Positions 52,586 to 62,090 are shown, counted from the stretch's first letter. The stretch is DNA of 64,000 bases from Micromonospora sp. R77 (GCF_022747945.1 NZ_JALDST010000001.1:2046001-2110000), one strand, 5' to 3'. A program made the numbers and translations. The notes: generated by a model from the sequence alone, not told the origin.

Positions 52586-53857
52586 GGAGGGCGGGGAGGA
52601 GGGTGAAGCCGAGGAGGACGCCCACGCGGGCGGGGTGGGTTGTGGGGCGGGGGTGCCGGTGGTGGAGGAGACGTAGCCGGTGAGGTGGAGGACGAGACCG
52701 TAGAGGCCGGGGCCGAGGGCGAGGCCGAAGGTCTCGCCGGCGGTCCACAGGCCGGTGAAGACGCCGGCCTGGCGGCGGCCGGTGCGCGCGGTCTCGTCGG
52801 CGATGCAGTCGGGCAGCATGGCCAGGGCGAAGACCTGCTGGCCGGCGTAGCCCACGCCGATCACCGCCACCAGCAGGTAGACCCCGACGGCCGGCAGCAC
52901 GGGCGCGGCGACCAGGGCCAGCGCGCCGGCCGCGAAGATCAGCGACGCGGCGACCAGGGCGGCGCGTTTGCCCAGCCGGGCGCCGGCCCGGGTCCAGAGC
53001 GGCATCACCAGCAGCGCCGGCCCGACGAAGCAGGCGAAGAGCAGGGTCGGCCCGGTGTCCGGGTCGCGCAGCACCTGGTCGGCGAAGTAGCTCACCCCGG
53101 CCAGCACGGTCGCCACCCCGGCGGACTGCACCACGAAGCAGGCCAGCAGGGCCCGGAACGGCCGGTTGCCGGCGGCGACGGCGAGCTGGGCGCGCAGGCT
53201 CGGCTCGCTCTCCCCGACCGTCCCGGTCGGCGCGGCGCGGGTGCCGACGAACGTGCCGACCGCGCCGAGGACGATCAGTGCGGCCACGAAGACGCCCATC
53301 CAGCGGTGCCCGGCCAGGCCGCCGCCACCGGCGGTCACCACCGCCGGGGCCACCGCCCCGGAGACCAGGATGGCCAGCGCCAGCACCGCGATCCGCCAGC
53401 TCATCAGCCGGGTACGTTCCGTCCGGTCGTCGGTCAGCTCGGCCGGCATCGCCACGTACGGCACCTGGAAGAAGGCGAACGCGGTGGCGGTGGCGAGGAA
53501 CGCCAGCGCCACGTACGCCCCGGCGGCCGGCCCGGTGCCGAACGGCGCGGCGAAGATCGCGGCGAAGAGCACGGCCAGCGCGAACCCACCCAGCAGCAGG
53601 TACGGCCGGCGGGCACCCCAGCGGGAGCGGGTCCGGTCGGAGATCCGCCCGGCGACCGGGTTGACCAGCACGTCCCACGCCTTCGGCAACAGCACCAGCA
53701 GGGCGGCCACGCCCGCGGCGACGCCCAGCGTGTCGGTCAGATAGGGCAGGAGCAGCAGGCCGGGCACGGTGCCGAAGGCCCCGGTGACCAGCGAACCCAG
53801 CGCATAGCCGACGTGCACCCGGCGGGGCAGCTGACCGGTCGACCCCGTCGCGCTCAT
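52580..53857 (-). CDS. MFS transporter of the GPH/MFS_2 type, frameshifted C-terminus
   Basis: 425 residues with about 11 membrane helices. The N-terminal QLPRRVHVGYALGSLVTGAF, NPVAGRISDRTRSRWGARRP and VPYVAMPAELTDDRTERTRL mark the glycoside-pentoside-hexuronide:cation symporter branch. After TGYVSSTTGTP the frame becomes Ser/Pro-rich and stops, while the adjacent frame encodes the missing last helix (ARVGVLLGFTLLPALLVALP). One missing C near 52645 explains it. A sugar or related solute is the likely cargo. It is 32 bases downstream of the alkyltransferase-like gene. Confidence 0.85.
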   Translation of the reverse strand: MSATGSTGQLPRRVHVGYALGSLVTGAFGTVPGLLLLPYLTDTLGVAAGVAALLVLLPKAWDVLVNPVAGRISDRTRSRWGARRPYLLLGGFALAVLFAAIFAAPFGTGPAAGAYVALAFLATATAFAFFQVPYVAMPAELTDDRTERTRLMSWRIAVLALAILVSGAVAPAVVTAGGGGLAGHRWMGVFVAALIVLGAVGTFVGTRAAPTGTVGESEPSLRAQLAVAAGNRPFRALLACFVVQSAGVATVLAGVSYFADQVLRDPDTGPTLLFACFVGPALLVMPLWTRAGARLGKRAALVAASLIFAAGALALVAAPVLPAVGVYLLVAVIGVGYAGQQVFALAMLPDCIADETARTGRRQAGVFTGLWTAGETFGLALGPGLYGLVLHLTGYVSSTTGTPAPQPTPPAWASSSASPSSPPSW

Positions 53858-53889
53858 GAGGCCGAATGTTACTCATGTTATGGCCCGGG

Positions 53890-54204
53890 TCACATCCCCT
53901 CGTCCGGCGACCAGGCCGCCGCCCGGAGGTCCACCCCGGCCCCGCGCAGCGGGCACCCCTCGGCCCGCAGCCGGGCCCGCGCCTCCATCTCGTGCCCCGG
54001 CGGCAGCCGACCGGCCGCGTTCACCACCCGGTGCCAGGGCACCCCGCCCCCGTACCGGGCCATGATCGAGCCGACCAGCCGGGCCGACGCCCGCCCCGAG
54101 CGCTCGGCCAGCGCGTCGGCCACCGCCCCGTACGACATCACCCGACCCGGCGGGATCCGCTCGACCAGGTCGAGCACCGCCTCGACGTACTCCTCTGGCG
54201 TCAC
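53890..54204 (-). CDS. Alkyltransferase-like protein (ATL)
   Basis: 104 residues from a GTG. The fold is the C-terminal MGMT domain: YVEAVLDLVERIPPGRVMSY, the recognition helix GSIMARYGG, and PWHRVV, in which Trp replaces the reactive Cys of PCHRV. ATL proteins bind O6-alkylguanine and recruit nucleotide excision repair instead of repairing directly. It is divergent from proB across 61 bases and upstream of the MFS gene. Confidence 0.93.
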   Translation of the reverse strand: MTPEEYVEAVLDLVERIPPGRVMSYGAVADALAERSGRASARLVGSIMARYGGGVPWHRVVNAAGRLPPGHEMEARARLRAEGCPLRGAGVDLRAAAWSPDEGM

Positions 54205-54265
54205 GACCGGCCAGAGTATGGGAACGGCGGCGGCCGTGGTGGGACCGACCGCGCAGAATGGTCGG

Positions 54266-55375
54266 GTGCGTGAAGCAGTCACCTCGGCCCGGCGGGTCGT
54301 CGTCAAGATCGGTTCGTCCTCGCTGACCACGGCGACGGGCGGGCTGGACGACGCCCGGGTCGACGCGCTGGTCGACACCCTCGGCGCGCTGGCCGCCGAC
54401 GGGCGGGAGGTGGTGCTGGTCTCCTCCGGCGCGATCGCCGCCGGCCTCGCCCCGCTCGGGCTGGCCCGACGTCCCCGCGACCTGGCCACCCAGCAGGCCG
54501 CCGCCAGCGTCGGGCAGGGCCTGCTGATCGGCCGGTACGCGACCAGCTTCGCCCGGCACCGGCTGACCGTCGGGCAGGTGCTGCTCACCGTCGACGACGT
54601 GACCCGACGGGTGCACTACCGCAACGCCTACCGCACCCTGCGCAAGCTGCTCGACCTGCGGGCCGTGCCGATCGTCAACGAGAACGACACGGTGGCCACC
54701 GAGGAGATCCGGTTCGGCGACAACGACCGGCTCGCCGCGCTGGTGGCCGCCCTCGTCCACGCCGACCTGCTGGTGCTGCTGTCGGACGTGGACGCCCTCT
54801 ACACCGGCGACCCGTCCCGCCCGGAGACCAGCCGGATCGGCGAGGTGCACTGCGAGCGGGACCTGGCCGGCATCGACATCGGCGGCACCGGGCGGGCCGG
54901 GGTGGGCACCGGTGGCATGGTCACCAAGGTCGAGGCGGCCCGGATCGCCACCGGCTTCGGCATCCCGGTGGTGCTCACCGCGGCCCCGCTGGCCGCCGGG
55001 GCGCTGGCCGGCGAAGCGGTCGGCACGCTCTTCCACCCGGAACGGCAGCGCCCCGCAGCCCGGCTCTTCTGGCTGGCCCACGCCACCACCCCGCGCGGCC
55101 GGCTGCACCTCGACCCGGGGGCGGTGCAGGCCGTGGTGGGTCGGCGCAAGTCGCTGCTGCCGGCCGGGATCACCGCCGTGGACGGCGCGTTCACCGCCGG
55201 CGACCCGGTCGACCTGGTCGACGCCGACGGCTCCCCGGTGGCCCGGGGCCTGGTCAACTACGACGCGGTGGAACTGCCCGGCCTGCTCGGCCGCTCCACC
55301 GGCGAACTCGCCGCCGCCCTCGGCCCGGCGTACGAACGCGAAGTCGTCCACCGCGACGACCTGGTGCTGCTGTAA
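54266..55375 (+). CDS. proB: Glutamate 5-kinase
   Basis: 369 residues from a GTG. The amino-acid kinase domain has RRVVVKIGSSSLTT, VLVSSGAIAAGL, VPIVNENDTVATEE and VGTGGMVTKVEAARIA, followed by a C-terminal PUA domain with GRRKSLLPAGITAVDGAF. It phosphorylates glutamate in the first step of proline synthesis and is usually feedback-inhibited by proline. proA follows 145 bases downstream on the same strand. Confidence 0.97.
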   Translation: MREAVTSARRVVVKIGSSSLTTATGGLDDARVDALVDTLGALAADGREVVLVSSGAIAAGLAPLGLARRPRDLATQQAAASVGQGLLIGRYATSFARHRLTVGQVLLTVDDVTRRVHYRNAYRTLRKLLDLRAVPIVNENDTVATEEIRFGDNDRLAALVAALVHADLLVLLSDVDALYTGDPSRPETSRIGEVHCERDLAGIDIGGTGRAGVGTGGMVTKVEAARIATGFGIPVVLTAAPLAAGALAGEAVGTLFHPERQRPAARLFWLAHATTPRGRLHLDPGAVQAVVGRRKSLLPAGITAVDGAFTAGDPVDLVDADGSPVARGLVNYDAVELPGLLGRSTGELAAALGPAYEREVVHRDDLVLL

Positions 55376-55440
55376 GCACGGGCCCCCTGTTAACGCATTC
55401 CGTTGCACCAGGGGCTCCTACTAACACTGAGGAGAGCAGG

Positions 55441-55524
55441 ATGAGCGAGCGTCAGCGAGCGAATCATCAGTGCAGCCCGATGGTGCCTCAGGGCGGCACG
55501 GAGCGCAGCGGAGTGCCGGCATGA
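55441..55524 (+). repeat. Repeat-derived 27-codon leader ORF coupled to proA
   Basis: GAGGAGAGCAGG precedes an ATG that opens [20 protein letters not shown], then ERSGVPA, and TGA. The TGA overlaps the proA ATG (ATGA). The GAGCGAGCG-CAGCGAGCGAATCATCAG core resembles a dispersed repeat family of Micromonosporaceae (from memory). It is too short and repetitive to be a normal gene, yet its frame and start/stop are intact. Confidence 0.7.
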
Positions 55525-56762
55525 GCGTCGTCGAGCAGGCCCGGCGGGCCCGGGACGCGGCGGAGGCGCTCGCCGTCGCCACCCGTACGGTCAAGGACGC
55601 CGCGCTGGTCGCGATGGCCGACGCGCTGGTGGCGCGTACCCCCGAGATCCTGGCCGCCAACGCGACGGACCTGGCGGCCGGGCGCGACGCCGGGCTGACC
55701 GACGCCGTGCTGGACCGGCTGGGGCTCGACGCGGGCCGGGTCGCCGGCATCGCGGACGCGCTGCGCCAGATGGCCGCGCTGCCCGACCCGGTCGGCGAGG
55801 TGGTCCGCGGCTCGACCCTGCCCAACGGGCTGGAACTGCGGCAGGTCCGGGTGCCGTTCGGGGTGGTCGGCATCATCTACGAGGCCCGCCCGAACGTCAC
55901 CGTGGACGCCGCCGGGATCTGCCTCAAGTCCGGCAACGCGGCGCTGCTGCGCGGCTCCTCCTCGGCCGCGCACTCCAACGCCGCACTGGTCACGGTGCTG
56001 CGCGACGCGATCGCCGGAGCCGGGCTGCCGGCCGACGCGGTGCAGCTGCTCGACGCGAGTTCCCGCGAGTCGGTCAAGGAGCTGATGCGCGCCCGGGGCC
56101 TGGTCGACGTGCTGATCCCGCGCGGCGGCGCGTCGCTGATCCGGACCGTGGTCGAGGAGTCGACCGTGCCGGTGATCGAGACGGGGGTGGGCAACTGCCA
56201 CGTCTACGTGGACGCCGCCGCCGACGTCGCCACCGCCGTCGCGGTCACCCTGAACGCCAAGACCCAGCGGCTGAGCACCTGCAACACCGCCGAGTCGCTG
56301 CTGGTGCACGCGGGGATCGCCGACGCGTTCCTGCCGCCGGTGCTGGCCGCGTTCGCCGACGCCGGGGTGACCGTGCACGGCGACGACCGGGTGGCCGGCT
56401 ACTCCGACGCGGTCGTCCCGGCCACCGAGGAGGACTTCGGCACCGAATACCTCTCCGCCGACATCTCCGTCGCCGTGGTCGACTCGCTCGACGCGGCGGT
56501 CGCCCACATCCGGCGGTACGGCACCGGCCACACCGAGGCGATCCTCACCGACTCGCAGCCGGCCGCGCGCGAGTTCGTGGCCCGGGTCGACGCGGCGGCG
56601 GTGATGGTGAACGCCTCCACCCGGTTCACCGACGGCGGCGAGTTCGGGTTCGGCGCGGAGATCGGCATCTCCACCCAGAAGCTGCACGCCCGCGGCCCGA
56701 TGGGGCTGCCCGAGCTGACCAGCACCAAGTACGTGGTCACCGGGAACGGCCACCTGCGCTGA
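55521..56762 (+). CDS. proA: Gamma-glutamyl phosphate reductase
   Basis: 413 residues: [40 protein letters not shown], and the catalytic Cys in [17 protein letters not shown]. It reduces gamma-glutamyl phosphate to glutamate semialdehyde with NADPH, the step after ProB. The ATG at 55521 has GGAGTG 8 bases upstream and overlaps the leader ORF stop. Confidence 0.97.
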   Translation: MSVVEQARRARDAAEALAVATRTVKDAALVAMADALVARTPEILAANATDLAAGRDAGLTDAVLDRLGLDAGRVAGIADALRQMAALPDPVGEVVRGSTLPNGLELRQVRVPFGVVGIIYEARPNVTVDAAGICLKSGNAALLRGSSSAAHSNAALVTVLRDAIAGAGLPADAVQLLDASSRESVKELMRARGLVDVLIPRGGASLIRTVVEESTVPVIETGVGNCHVYVDAAADVATAVAVTLNAKTQRLSTCNTAESLLVHAGIADAFLPPVLAAFADAGVTVHGDDRVAGYSDAVVPATEEDFGTEYLSADISVAVVDSLDAAVAHIRRYGTGHTEAILTDSQPAAREFVARVDAAAVMVNASTRFTDGGEFGFGAEIGISTQKLHARGPMGLPELTSTKYVVTGNGHLR

Positions 56763-56765
56763 CGC

Positions 56766-57713
56766 TCAGCCGGCCGGCGGTTCCTCCGGGCCGGTACGAC
56801 CCGACTCGGCGGCCGGCCGCTCCCGGGGCGGCGGCACGATCCGGTGCGGCCCGGTCGGCGCCGGGCTGACCGGCCGGGGGGCGGGGACAAGCGGCCGGCA
56901 GGCGCGGATCACCCGCAGGGTGGTGTGCACGTCGAACTGGTGCCCGTCGTCGCTGTCCCAACCGCCGTCGGTGCGCTGCGTCTCGGTGAGCCGGTTGCGG
57001 GCCGAGACCAGCAGCCACTGCTCCTCGCCCACCTCGACCCGGCGCAGCGTGGCGGCCAGCCAGGCCACGTCGGCCGGGGACATCGCCGGGATCCGCTCGG
57101 CCAGCAGCGCCTGGATCCGCGCCGACTCGTAGTACATCTGCTGGCGGTGCAGCACCGCCGCGCTCAACCAGCCGGCCGGCAGGAACGACGGCCAGCTCCC
57201 GTCCGGGGCGAGCTGCCCGGCGAGCGCCTGCGCCGCGGCCTGCACCACCCCGGCGTACGCGCCGCCGACGCGGTGGTCGAGCGGGCCGGAGGCCCGGGCG
57301 TCCAGGCCGGCCACGGTCAGCCAGAAGCCGGCGTTGGCGGTGAGGTAGAGCCGGGCCTCCGGGTCACCGGGGCGGGCCCACTCGGGGGCGGCCCCGGCCA
57401 GCGCCGGGTCCTCGTCCCAGCCGCCGTCGGCGAGCTGCCGGGCGGCCAGCCAGTCCAGCGCGTGCCGGGCGGCCGGGCGACCCAACGCCCCGAGGTCGTC
57501 CAACTCGCCCAGCCGGAAGCAGGTCGCGTCGACCGACGCCACCGGATCGTCGAGCACGGCCGGCCAGCCACCGTCCGGCCGCTGCCCGTGCTCGGCCACG
57601 TCGAGCAGCTCGTCGGGGACCGGGGCGCCGGTGCGCAGCCGGGAGAGCCGGGCACGGTCCACCGCGTCCCCGTGAGCCACGACGAAGCCGATCGCGGCGT
57701 CCAAGTCGACCAC
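56766..57713 (-). CDS. Prenyltransferase/squalene-oxidase-repeat (alpha-toroid) protein
   Basis: 315 residues from a GTG with four QW-like motifs: RPDGGWPAV, LADGGWDED, APDGSWPSF and RTDGGWDSD. These mark the alpha/alpha toroid of class II terpene cyclases and prenyltransferases. It has half the length of a squalene-hopene cyclase, and I see no DxDD catalytic motif, so it is probably not a cyclase itself. The last 50 residues are Pro-rich. It converges with proA, 3 bases apart. Confidence 0.85.
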   Translation of the reverse strand: MVDLDAAIGFVVAHGDAVDRARLSRLRTGAPVPDELLDVAEHGQRPDGGWPAVLDDPVASVDATCFRLGELDDLGALGRPAARHALDWLAARQLADGGWDEDPALAGAAPEWARPGDPEARLYLTANAGFWLTVAGLDARASGPLDHRVGGAYAGVVQAAAQALAGQLAPDGSWPSFLPAGWLSAAVLHRQQMYYESARIQALLAERIPAMSPADVAWLAATLRRVEVGEEQWLLVSARNRLTETQRTDGGWDSDDGHQFDVHTTLRVIRACRPLVPAPRPVSPAPTGPHRIVPPPRERPAAESGRTGPEEPPAG

Positions 57714-57824
57714 GGCGGCTACGCTACCGGCGCAAACACCGTTCCGCCTCGGTGAATCGGTCGAGGCGCGGATGGCTGCGTCGCTCCGCCCGGGGCGTCG
57801 ATCGTTCCCGATGCGTCGATTCGC

Positions 57825-57860
57825 GGAGGGGCGGGGCGGCCGTGGCCACCCCGCCCCTCC
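57825..57860 (-). terminator. Terminator after moeZ
   Basis: GGAGGGGCGGGGCGGCC pairs with GGCCACCCCGCCCCTCC with one mismatch and a 2-base gap. It lies 10 bases beyond the moeZ stop. Confidence 0.65.
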
Positions 57861-57870
57861 GACCGACGAC

Positions 57871-59052
57871 TCAGTACGCGGGCAGCGACGGGTCGATCTG
57901 CTTGATCCAGGAGAGCACCCCGCCCTGGACGTGCACGGCGTCGCGGAAGCCGGCCGCCTTCAGCGCGGCGAGCGCCTCGGCGGAGCGGACCCCGGACTTG
58001 CAGTGCAGCACGATCTGCTTGTCCTGCGGGAGCTTCGCCAGTGCCTCGCCGGAGATGATCTCGCCCTTGGGGATCAGGGTCGACCCGGGGATCCGGACGA
58101 TCTCGTATTCCGCGGGCTCGCGGACGTCGACCAGGAAGATGTCCTTGCCGACGTCCTGCCACTCCTTGAGCTCCAGCGCGGTGATGGTCGCGTCGACCAC
58201 CGCCTCCTGGGCCTCCTCGGAGACCGCACCGCAGAAGTCCTCGTAGTCCTCCAGCAGGTCGGTCACCGTCGGGTTCTCGCCGCAGAGCACGCAGTTCGGG
58301 TCCTTGCGGACCTTGATCTTGCGGTATTCCATCTCCAGGGCGTCGTAGACCATCAGCCGGCCGACCAGCGGCTCACCGATGCCGGCGAGCAGCTTGATCG
58401 CCTCGTTGACCTGGATCGAGCCGATCGACGCGCAGAGCACGCCGAGGACGCCGCCCTCGGCGCAGGACGGCACCATGCCGGGCGGCGGGGGCTCCGGGTA
58501 GAGGCAGCGGTAGCAGGGGCCGTGCTCGGCCCAGAAGACCGACGCCTGGCCGTCGAAGCGGTAGATCGAACCCCAGACGTACGGCTTGCCGAGCAGCACC
58601 GCCGCGTCGTTGACCATGTAGCGGGTGGCGAAGTTGTCGGTGCCGTCGACGATCAGGTCGTAACCGGAGAAGATCTCCCGGACGTTCTCCCGGTCCAGCG
58701 CGGTGTTGTGGATCTCGACGTTGACCAGCGGGTTGATCTCGCGGATCGAGGCGGCGGCGGACTCGGCCTTGGAGCGGCCGATGTCGGAGACGCCGTGGAT
58801 GATCTGGCGCTGGAGGTTGGACTCGTCGACGGTGTCGAAGTCGATGATGCCGAGCGTGCCGACACCGGCGGCGGCGAGATACATCAGGGCCGGCGAACCG
58901 AGACCGCCGGCGCCGACGCAGAGCACCCGCGCGTTCTTCAGCCGCTTCTGCCCCTCCACCCCCACGTCCGGGATGATCAGGTGGCGCGAGTAGCGGCGGA
59001 TCTCGTCAACGGTCAGCTCGGCGGCGGGTTCGACGAGCGGGGGCAACGACAC
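57871..59052 (-). CDS. moeZ: Adenylyltransferase/sulfurtransferase MoeZ
   Basis: 393 residues from a GTG with GGGGAG upstream. The ThiF/MoeB domain contains VLCVGAGGLGSPALMYLAAA, DESNLQRQI and the zinc ligands CYRC and CVLC. A C-terminal rhodanese domain has the active Cys in VLHCKSGVRSAEAL. In actinobacteria MoeZ adenylates and thiolates sulfur-carrier proteins for molybdopterin, CysO-type cysteine and secondary-metabolite pathways. Longer starts at 59184 give no conserved sequence. Confidence 0.95.
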   Translation of the reverse strand: MSLPPLVEPAAELTVDEIRRYSRHLIIPDVGVEGQKRLKNARVLCVGAGGLGSPALMYLAAAGVGTLGIIDFDTVDESNLQRQIIHGVSDIGRSKAESAAASIREINPLVNVEIHNTALDRENVREIFSGYDLIVDGTDNFATRYMVNDAAVLLGKPYVWGSIYRFDGQASVFWAEHGPCYRCLYPEPPPPGMVPSCAEGGVLGVLCASIGSIQVNEAIKLLAGIGEPLVGRLMVYDALEMEYRKIKVRKDPNCVLCGENPTVTDLLEDYEDFCGAVSEEAQEAVVDATITALELKEWQDVGKDIFLVDVREPAEYEIVRIPGSTLIPKGEIISGEALAKLPQDKQIVLHCKSGVRSAEALAALKAAGFRDAVHVQGGVLSWIKQIDPSLPAY

Positions 59053-59161
59053 GGTGGACTCCCCGGGGTCGGCGGCGGTGAACCGCGCAATTGTCACTCG
59101 CCCGGGTGCCGATCGGCCATGATGAGGGACACGTCGCCCGACATGCGGGAGCGGGAATATC

Positions 59162-60097
59162 TCAGATCCCCGCCACCGGCTCACCCGCGTACCGGGCTCC
59201 GGCGACGTACGGCCAGGCGTTGGCGACGCAACCGTCCAGCCCGTACGTCTGCTGCTGCATCACCGGGGCGGGTTCGCCGGGGCCCGGACAGGCCTGGTGC
59301 TCCTCGCCGAACTCGTGCCCGACCTCGTGGTTGATCACGTACTTCCGGTAGGTGTCCACGGGTGCCCCGTAGTCCGGCACCGCCTCCATCCAGCGGGCCA
59401 GGTTGACCACCACCCGGCCGGGCAGCCGGCAGGAGGTGTAGCGCTCCGTGGTCAGCCCGCCCTCGGCGCAGATCCGTTCCGAGGTGGCCGGGGTGGCCAG
59501 ATAGACGGTGAAGTCGGCGGCGGCCTCCTCGGCCACCCGCTGGACCCGCAGCTCGCCCGAGCCGATCCAGCTGCGCGGGTCGCCGAGCACCTCGTCCACG
59601 GTGGCGGCGAAGGCGTCCGCGTCCTGCCCGGCGCCCGCCTCGACGGCCACCCGGTAGCGGCGCAGCGGCCCGGCCGTGCCCCGGACCGGCGATCCCCCGC
59701 CGGCGGCGGTGAACCGGCCCGAGGCCACGGTCGGGTAGGCGCTCGGCCCGCCGGCACCCACCCCGTCCGGGGCGGCCTCCACCTCAGGCACAGGGGCGTC
59801 CGCCGCACGCGGAGCGTCGTCCGCCGCCGGCCGGGACCGGTCGGCGGCCGCCGGGGAGTCGTCGGCGACGCGGCGCGGCAGGCCGGTCACCGCGGTCGTC
59901 GCGCCGCCGGCCGCGAGCAGCACGAGCAGGAGCGCCACGGTACGGCGTCGACGCCGGCGCATCCGGCGCAGCGCGGGCCGGTCCGGCAGGGGGCGGACCG
60001 GGGCCGAGGGCCGGTCGAAGTCCAGCGGCTCCCGACCGGGGCGGACGGGCCGGCGGCCGGACTCGGCAGGCGGGTCGTGAGGGGGCGGCAGCCTCAT
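59162..60097 (-). CDS. DUF3152 secreted/membrane metalloprotease-like protein (copy 1)
   Basis: 311 residues from an ATG with GGAGGGC upstream. A basic N-terminus leads into one signal-anchor helix (TVALLLVLLAAGGATTAV), a disordered Ala/Asp-rich linker of about 70 residues, then a domain with INHEVGHEFGEEHQACPG. This is an extended zincin-like HExxH motif, followed by PVMQQQTYGLDGCVANAWPY. DUF3152 is assumed extracellular. It is a tandem paralogue of the next gene, about 50% similar over the C-terminal half by eye. Confidence 0.88.
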   Translation of the reverse strand: MRLPPPHDPPAESGRRPVRPGREPLDFDRPSAPVRPLPDRPALRRMRRRRRRTVALLLVLLAAGGATTAVTGLPRRVADDSPAAADRSRPAADDAPRAADAPVPEVEAAPDGVGAGGPSAYPTVASGRFTAAGGGSPVRGTAGPLRRYRVAVEAGAGQDADAFAATVDEVLGDPRSWIGSGELRVQRVAEEAAADFTVYLATPATSERICAEGGLTTERYTSCRLPGRVVVNLARWMEAVPDYGAPVDTYRKYVINHEVGHEFGEEHQACPGPGEPAPVMQQQTYGLDGCVANAWPYVAGARYAGEPVAGI

Positions 60098-60175
60098 GCC
60101 CTCCAGCCTGCCAGCCAATTCGGGCATTTGCTGTCGTTTGCCGCTAAATACCCGGCATCGCCACGGGGAGGACGA

Positions 60176-61063
60176 TCAGACCGGCGGACCGGTGTACCGC
60201 CGCCCACCGACGTACGGCCACGGGTTCGCGACGCAGCCGTCCAGGAAGAGCGTCTGCTGCTGCATCACCGGGGCCGGCCGGCCCACCCCCGGGCAGCGCT
60301 CGTGGTGGTGCCCCAACTGGTGGCCCACCTCGTGGTTGATCACATAGAGCCGGTAGCGCTCCAGCGGCAGGCCGGCCTTCACCAGGTGCGGCACCGAGAG
60401 CCGCCACCGGTCCAGATTGATGATCACCTTGCCGGGGGCCCGACACGACGTGTACGGCCGGCCACCCACCCGGATGTCGGTCCCTCCGGCCAGGCACATC
60501 CGTCCCGCCGTGCCGGCGGTGGCCAGATAGACCGTGAAGTCGTACCGGGCGGTGCCGGGCACCCGCTGCAACCGCAGGCGTCCACTGTCGACCCAGCTCC
60601 CCGGGCCCGCGAGGGCCGCCTGCACCGCGTCACCGAACGCGGCCACGTCCTCCGCCGAGCCGTGCTCCACCGCCACCCGGAACCGGCGCAGCACCCCGGC
60701 CCGGCCCAGCACCGGGGCCGGGCGGTCGTCGTACCCGAAGGTGCCGCGACCGGTCGACGGCACCGGCCCGGACAGGGTCAGCACCGGCGGGTCCGGCGGC
60801 GGAGGCGGTAGGGCCGACGGCGACGGCGACGCGGTGGACGGCGACGGCGTGGGCGCGGCCACCGGCGCGGTGGCCATCCCGTCACTGACCAGCACCTCGG
60901 CGTCGGCCGACGGGCGCTGCACCGCCGCGAGCACCCCACCGCCGAGAGCGACCAGGAACGCGACCAGCACCACCACCGGCCGCCGGCCACGGATGGCCGG
61001 ACGCGCCGGACGGTCGGCCGGGACCGACACCGGGCCGGTACGCGGCGGACGGGACGTGGACAT
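60176..61063 (-). CDS. DUF3152 secreted/membrane metalloprotease-like protein (copy 2)
   Basis: 295 residues: signal anchor PVVVLVAFLVALGGGVLAAV, a Pro/Ser linker, then INHEVGHQLGHHHERCPG and PVMQQQTLFLDGCVANPWPY. The motif and two Cys pairs match copy 1. It lies 78 bases upstream of copy 1 and 5 bases after the hydrolase gene, on the same strand. A recent local duplication with divergence of the linker is likely. Confidence 0.88.
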   Translation of the reverse strand: MSTSRPPRTGPVSVPADRPARPAIRGRRPVVVLVAFLVALGGGVLAAVQRPSADAEVLVSDGMATAPVAAPTPSPSTASPSPSALPPPPPDPPVLTLSGPVPSTGRGTFGYDDRPAPVLGRAGVLRRFRVAVEHGSAEDVAAFGDAVQAALAGPGSWVDSGRLRLQRVPGTARYDFTVYLATAGTAGRMCLAGGTDIRVGGRPYTSCRAPGKVIINLDRWRLSVPHLVKAGLPLERYRLYVINHEVGHQLGHHHERCPGVGRPAPVMQQQTLFLDGCVANPWPYVGGRRYTGPPV

Positions 61064-61068
61064 CCGGG

Positions 61069-62043
61069 TCAGCCTGCCATGTCGTGGCGGCCGGCGCTCT
61101 CCTCCGTTTCACCGAGCAGGCCCAGTACGGCGCGCGCCACCGTGCGGGGCACCTCCAACTGGGCGACGTGCCCCACCCCGTCCAGCATCAGCAGCCGGCT
61201 GTCCGGGATCACCCGGGCGGTCTGCGGGGCCACCCGGACGTCGACCAACCGGTCCTGCCGGCCACCCACCACCAGCGTCGGCGCCGCCACCGTCGCGGCC
61301 AGCCGCCACAGCGACCCCGACCCGGGCAGGTACGACCGCAGGAAGCTGGAGACCAGACCACGGAACGTCCGCACGTAGGCGGCCGCGTAGTGGGTGGCCT
61401 CGTAACGGACCCGGATCTCCTCGATCGCCTCCAGCCGCCGCTGCTCGCTGATCCGGGTCACGTCGGCCACGCAGGACTCCATCACCTGCTGGGCCATCAC
61501 CTCCGGGGTCAGCTGCGCCAGCCGCCAGGCGGCCAGCCGCTCGCCCCGGGGGATCGCCAGCAGGGGCAGCATCCGACCCTGCAGCGACCGCCGGAAGTCG
61601 AGGAACGGCAGCGCCGGCGAGACCAGGGTCAGGGTGCGGACCAGATCCGGCCGCAGGGCGGCGACCTGCACCGAGACGGCCCCGCCCAGCGAGTTGCCGA
61701 ACAGGTGCACCGGCCCCCGGTCGCTGTGCTCGATCCACCGGACCACCCGGTCGGCGAAGGCCGGGATCGTGTACCGCCGCCCCGGCTCGCTGCGCCCGAA
61801 GCCGGGCAGGTCGATGGCCTGCCCGTCCAGCCGGTGGGCGAGCAGACCGGCCAGGTCGGTCCAGTTCTGCGACGACCCGCCCAGCCCGTGGACATAGAGC
61901 GCCGGCTCCGCGCCGGGCGCGGTGGCCGGGGTGTCCCGGACGTAGGTGACGGTGCCGTCGAGGCGTACCTCCCGGCCGGGCCACGGCGGCGGAACGTGAT
62001 GCGCGGGCAGGAGATGGTCCGGCCCGAGGGTCGCGCGCTTCAT
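61069..62043 (-). CDS. Alpha/beta hydrolase
   Basis: 324 residues from the ATG at 62043. The oxyanion region is YVHGLGGSSQNW, the nucleophile elbow GNSLGGAVSVQ contains the Ser, the acid is near GRQDRLVDVR, and the His is in GVGHVAQLEVP. A cap insert of about 90 residues stands between strands 6 and 7. It is probably an esterase or C-C hydrolase with unknown substrate. It is followed after 5 bases by the DUF3152 pair. Confidence 0.9.
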   Translation of the reverse strand: MKRATLGPDHLLPAHHVPPPWPGREVRLDGTVTYVRDTPATAPGAEPALYVHGLGGSSQNWTDLAGLLAHRLDGQAIDLPGFGRSEPGRRYTIPAFADRVVRWIEHSDRGPVHLFGNSLGGAVSVQVAALRPDLVRTLTLVSPALPFLDFRRSLQGRMLPLLAIPRGERLAAWRLAQLTPEVMAQQVMESCVADVTRISEQRRLEAIEEIRVRYEATHYAAAYVRTFRGLVSSFLRSYLPGSGSLWRLAATVAAPTLVVGGRQDRLVDVRVAPQTARVIPDSRLLMLDGVGHVAQLEVPRTVARAVLGLLGETEESAGRHDMAG

Positions 62044-62090
62044 GCCTCCAGTGTTTCCCGCCCCACCGCGCCCCGACACTGTGACCCGAC

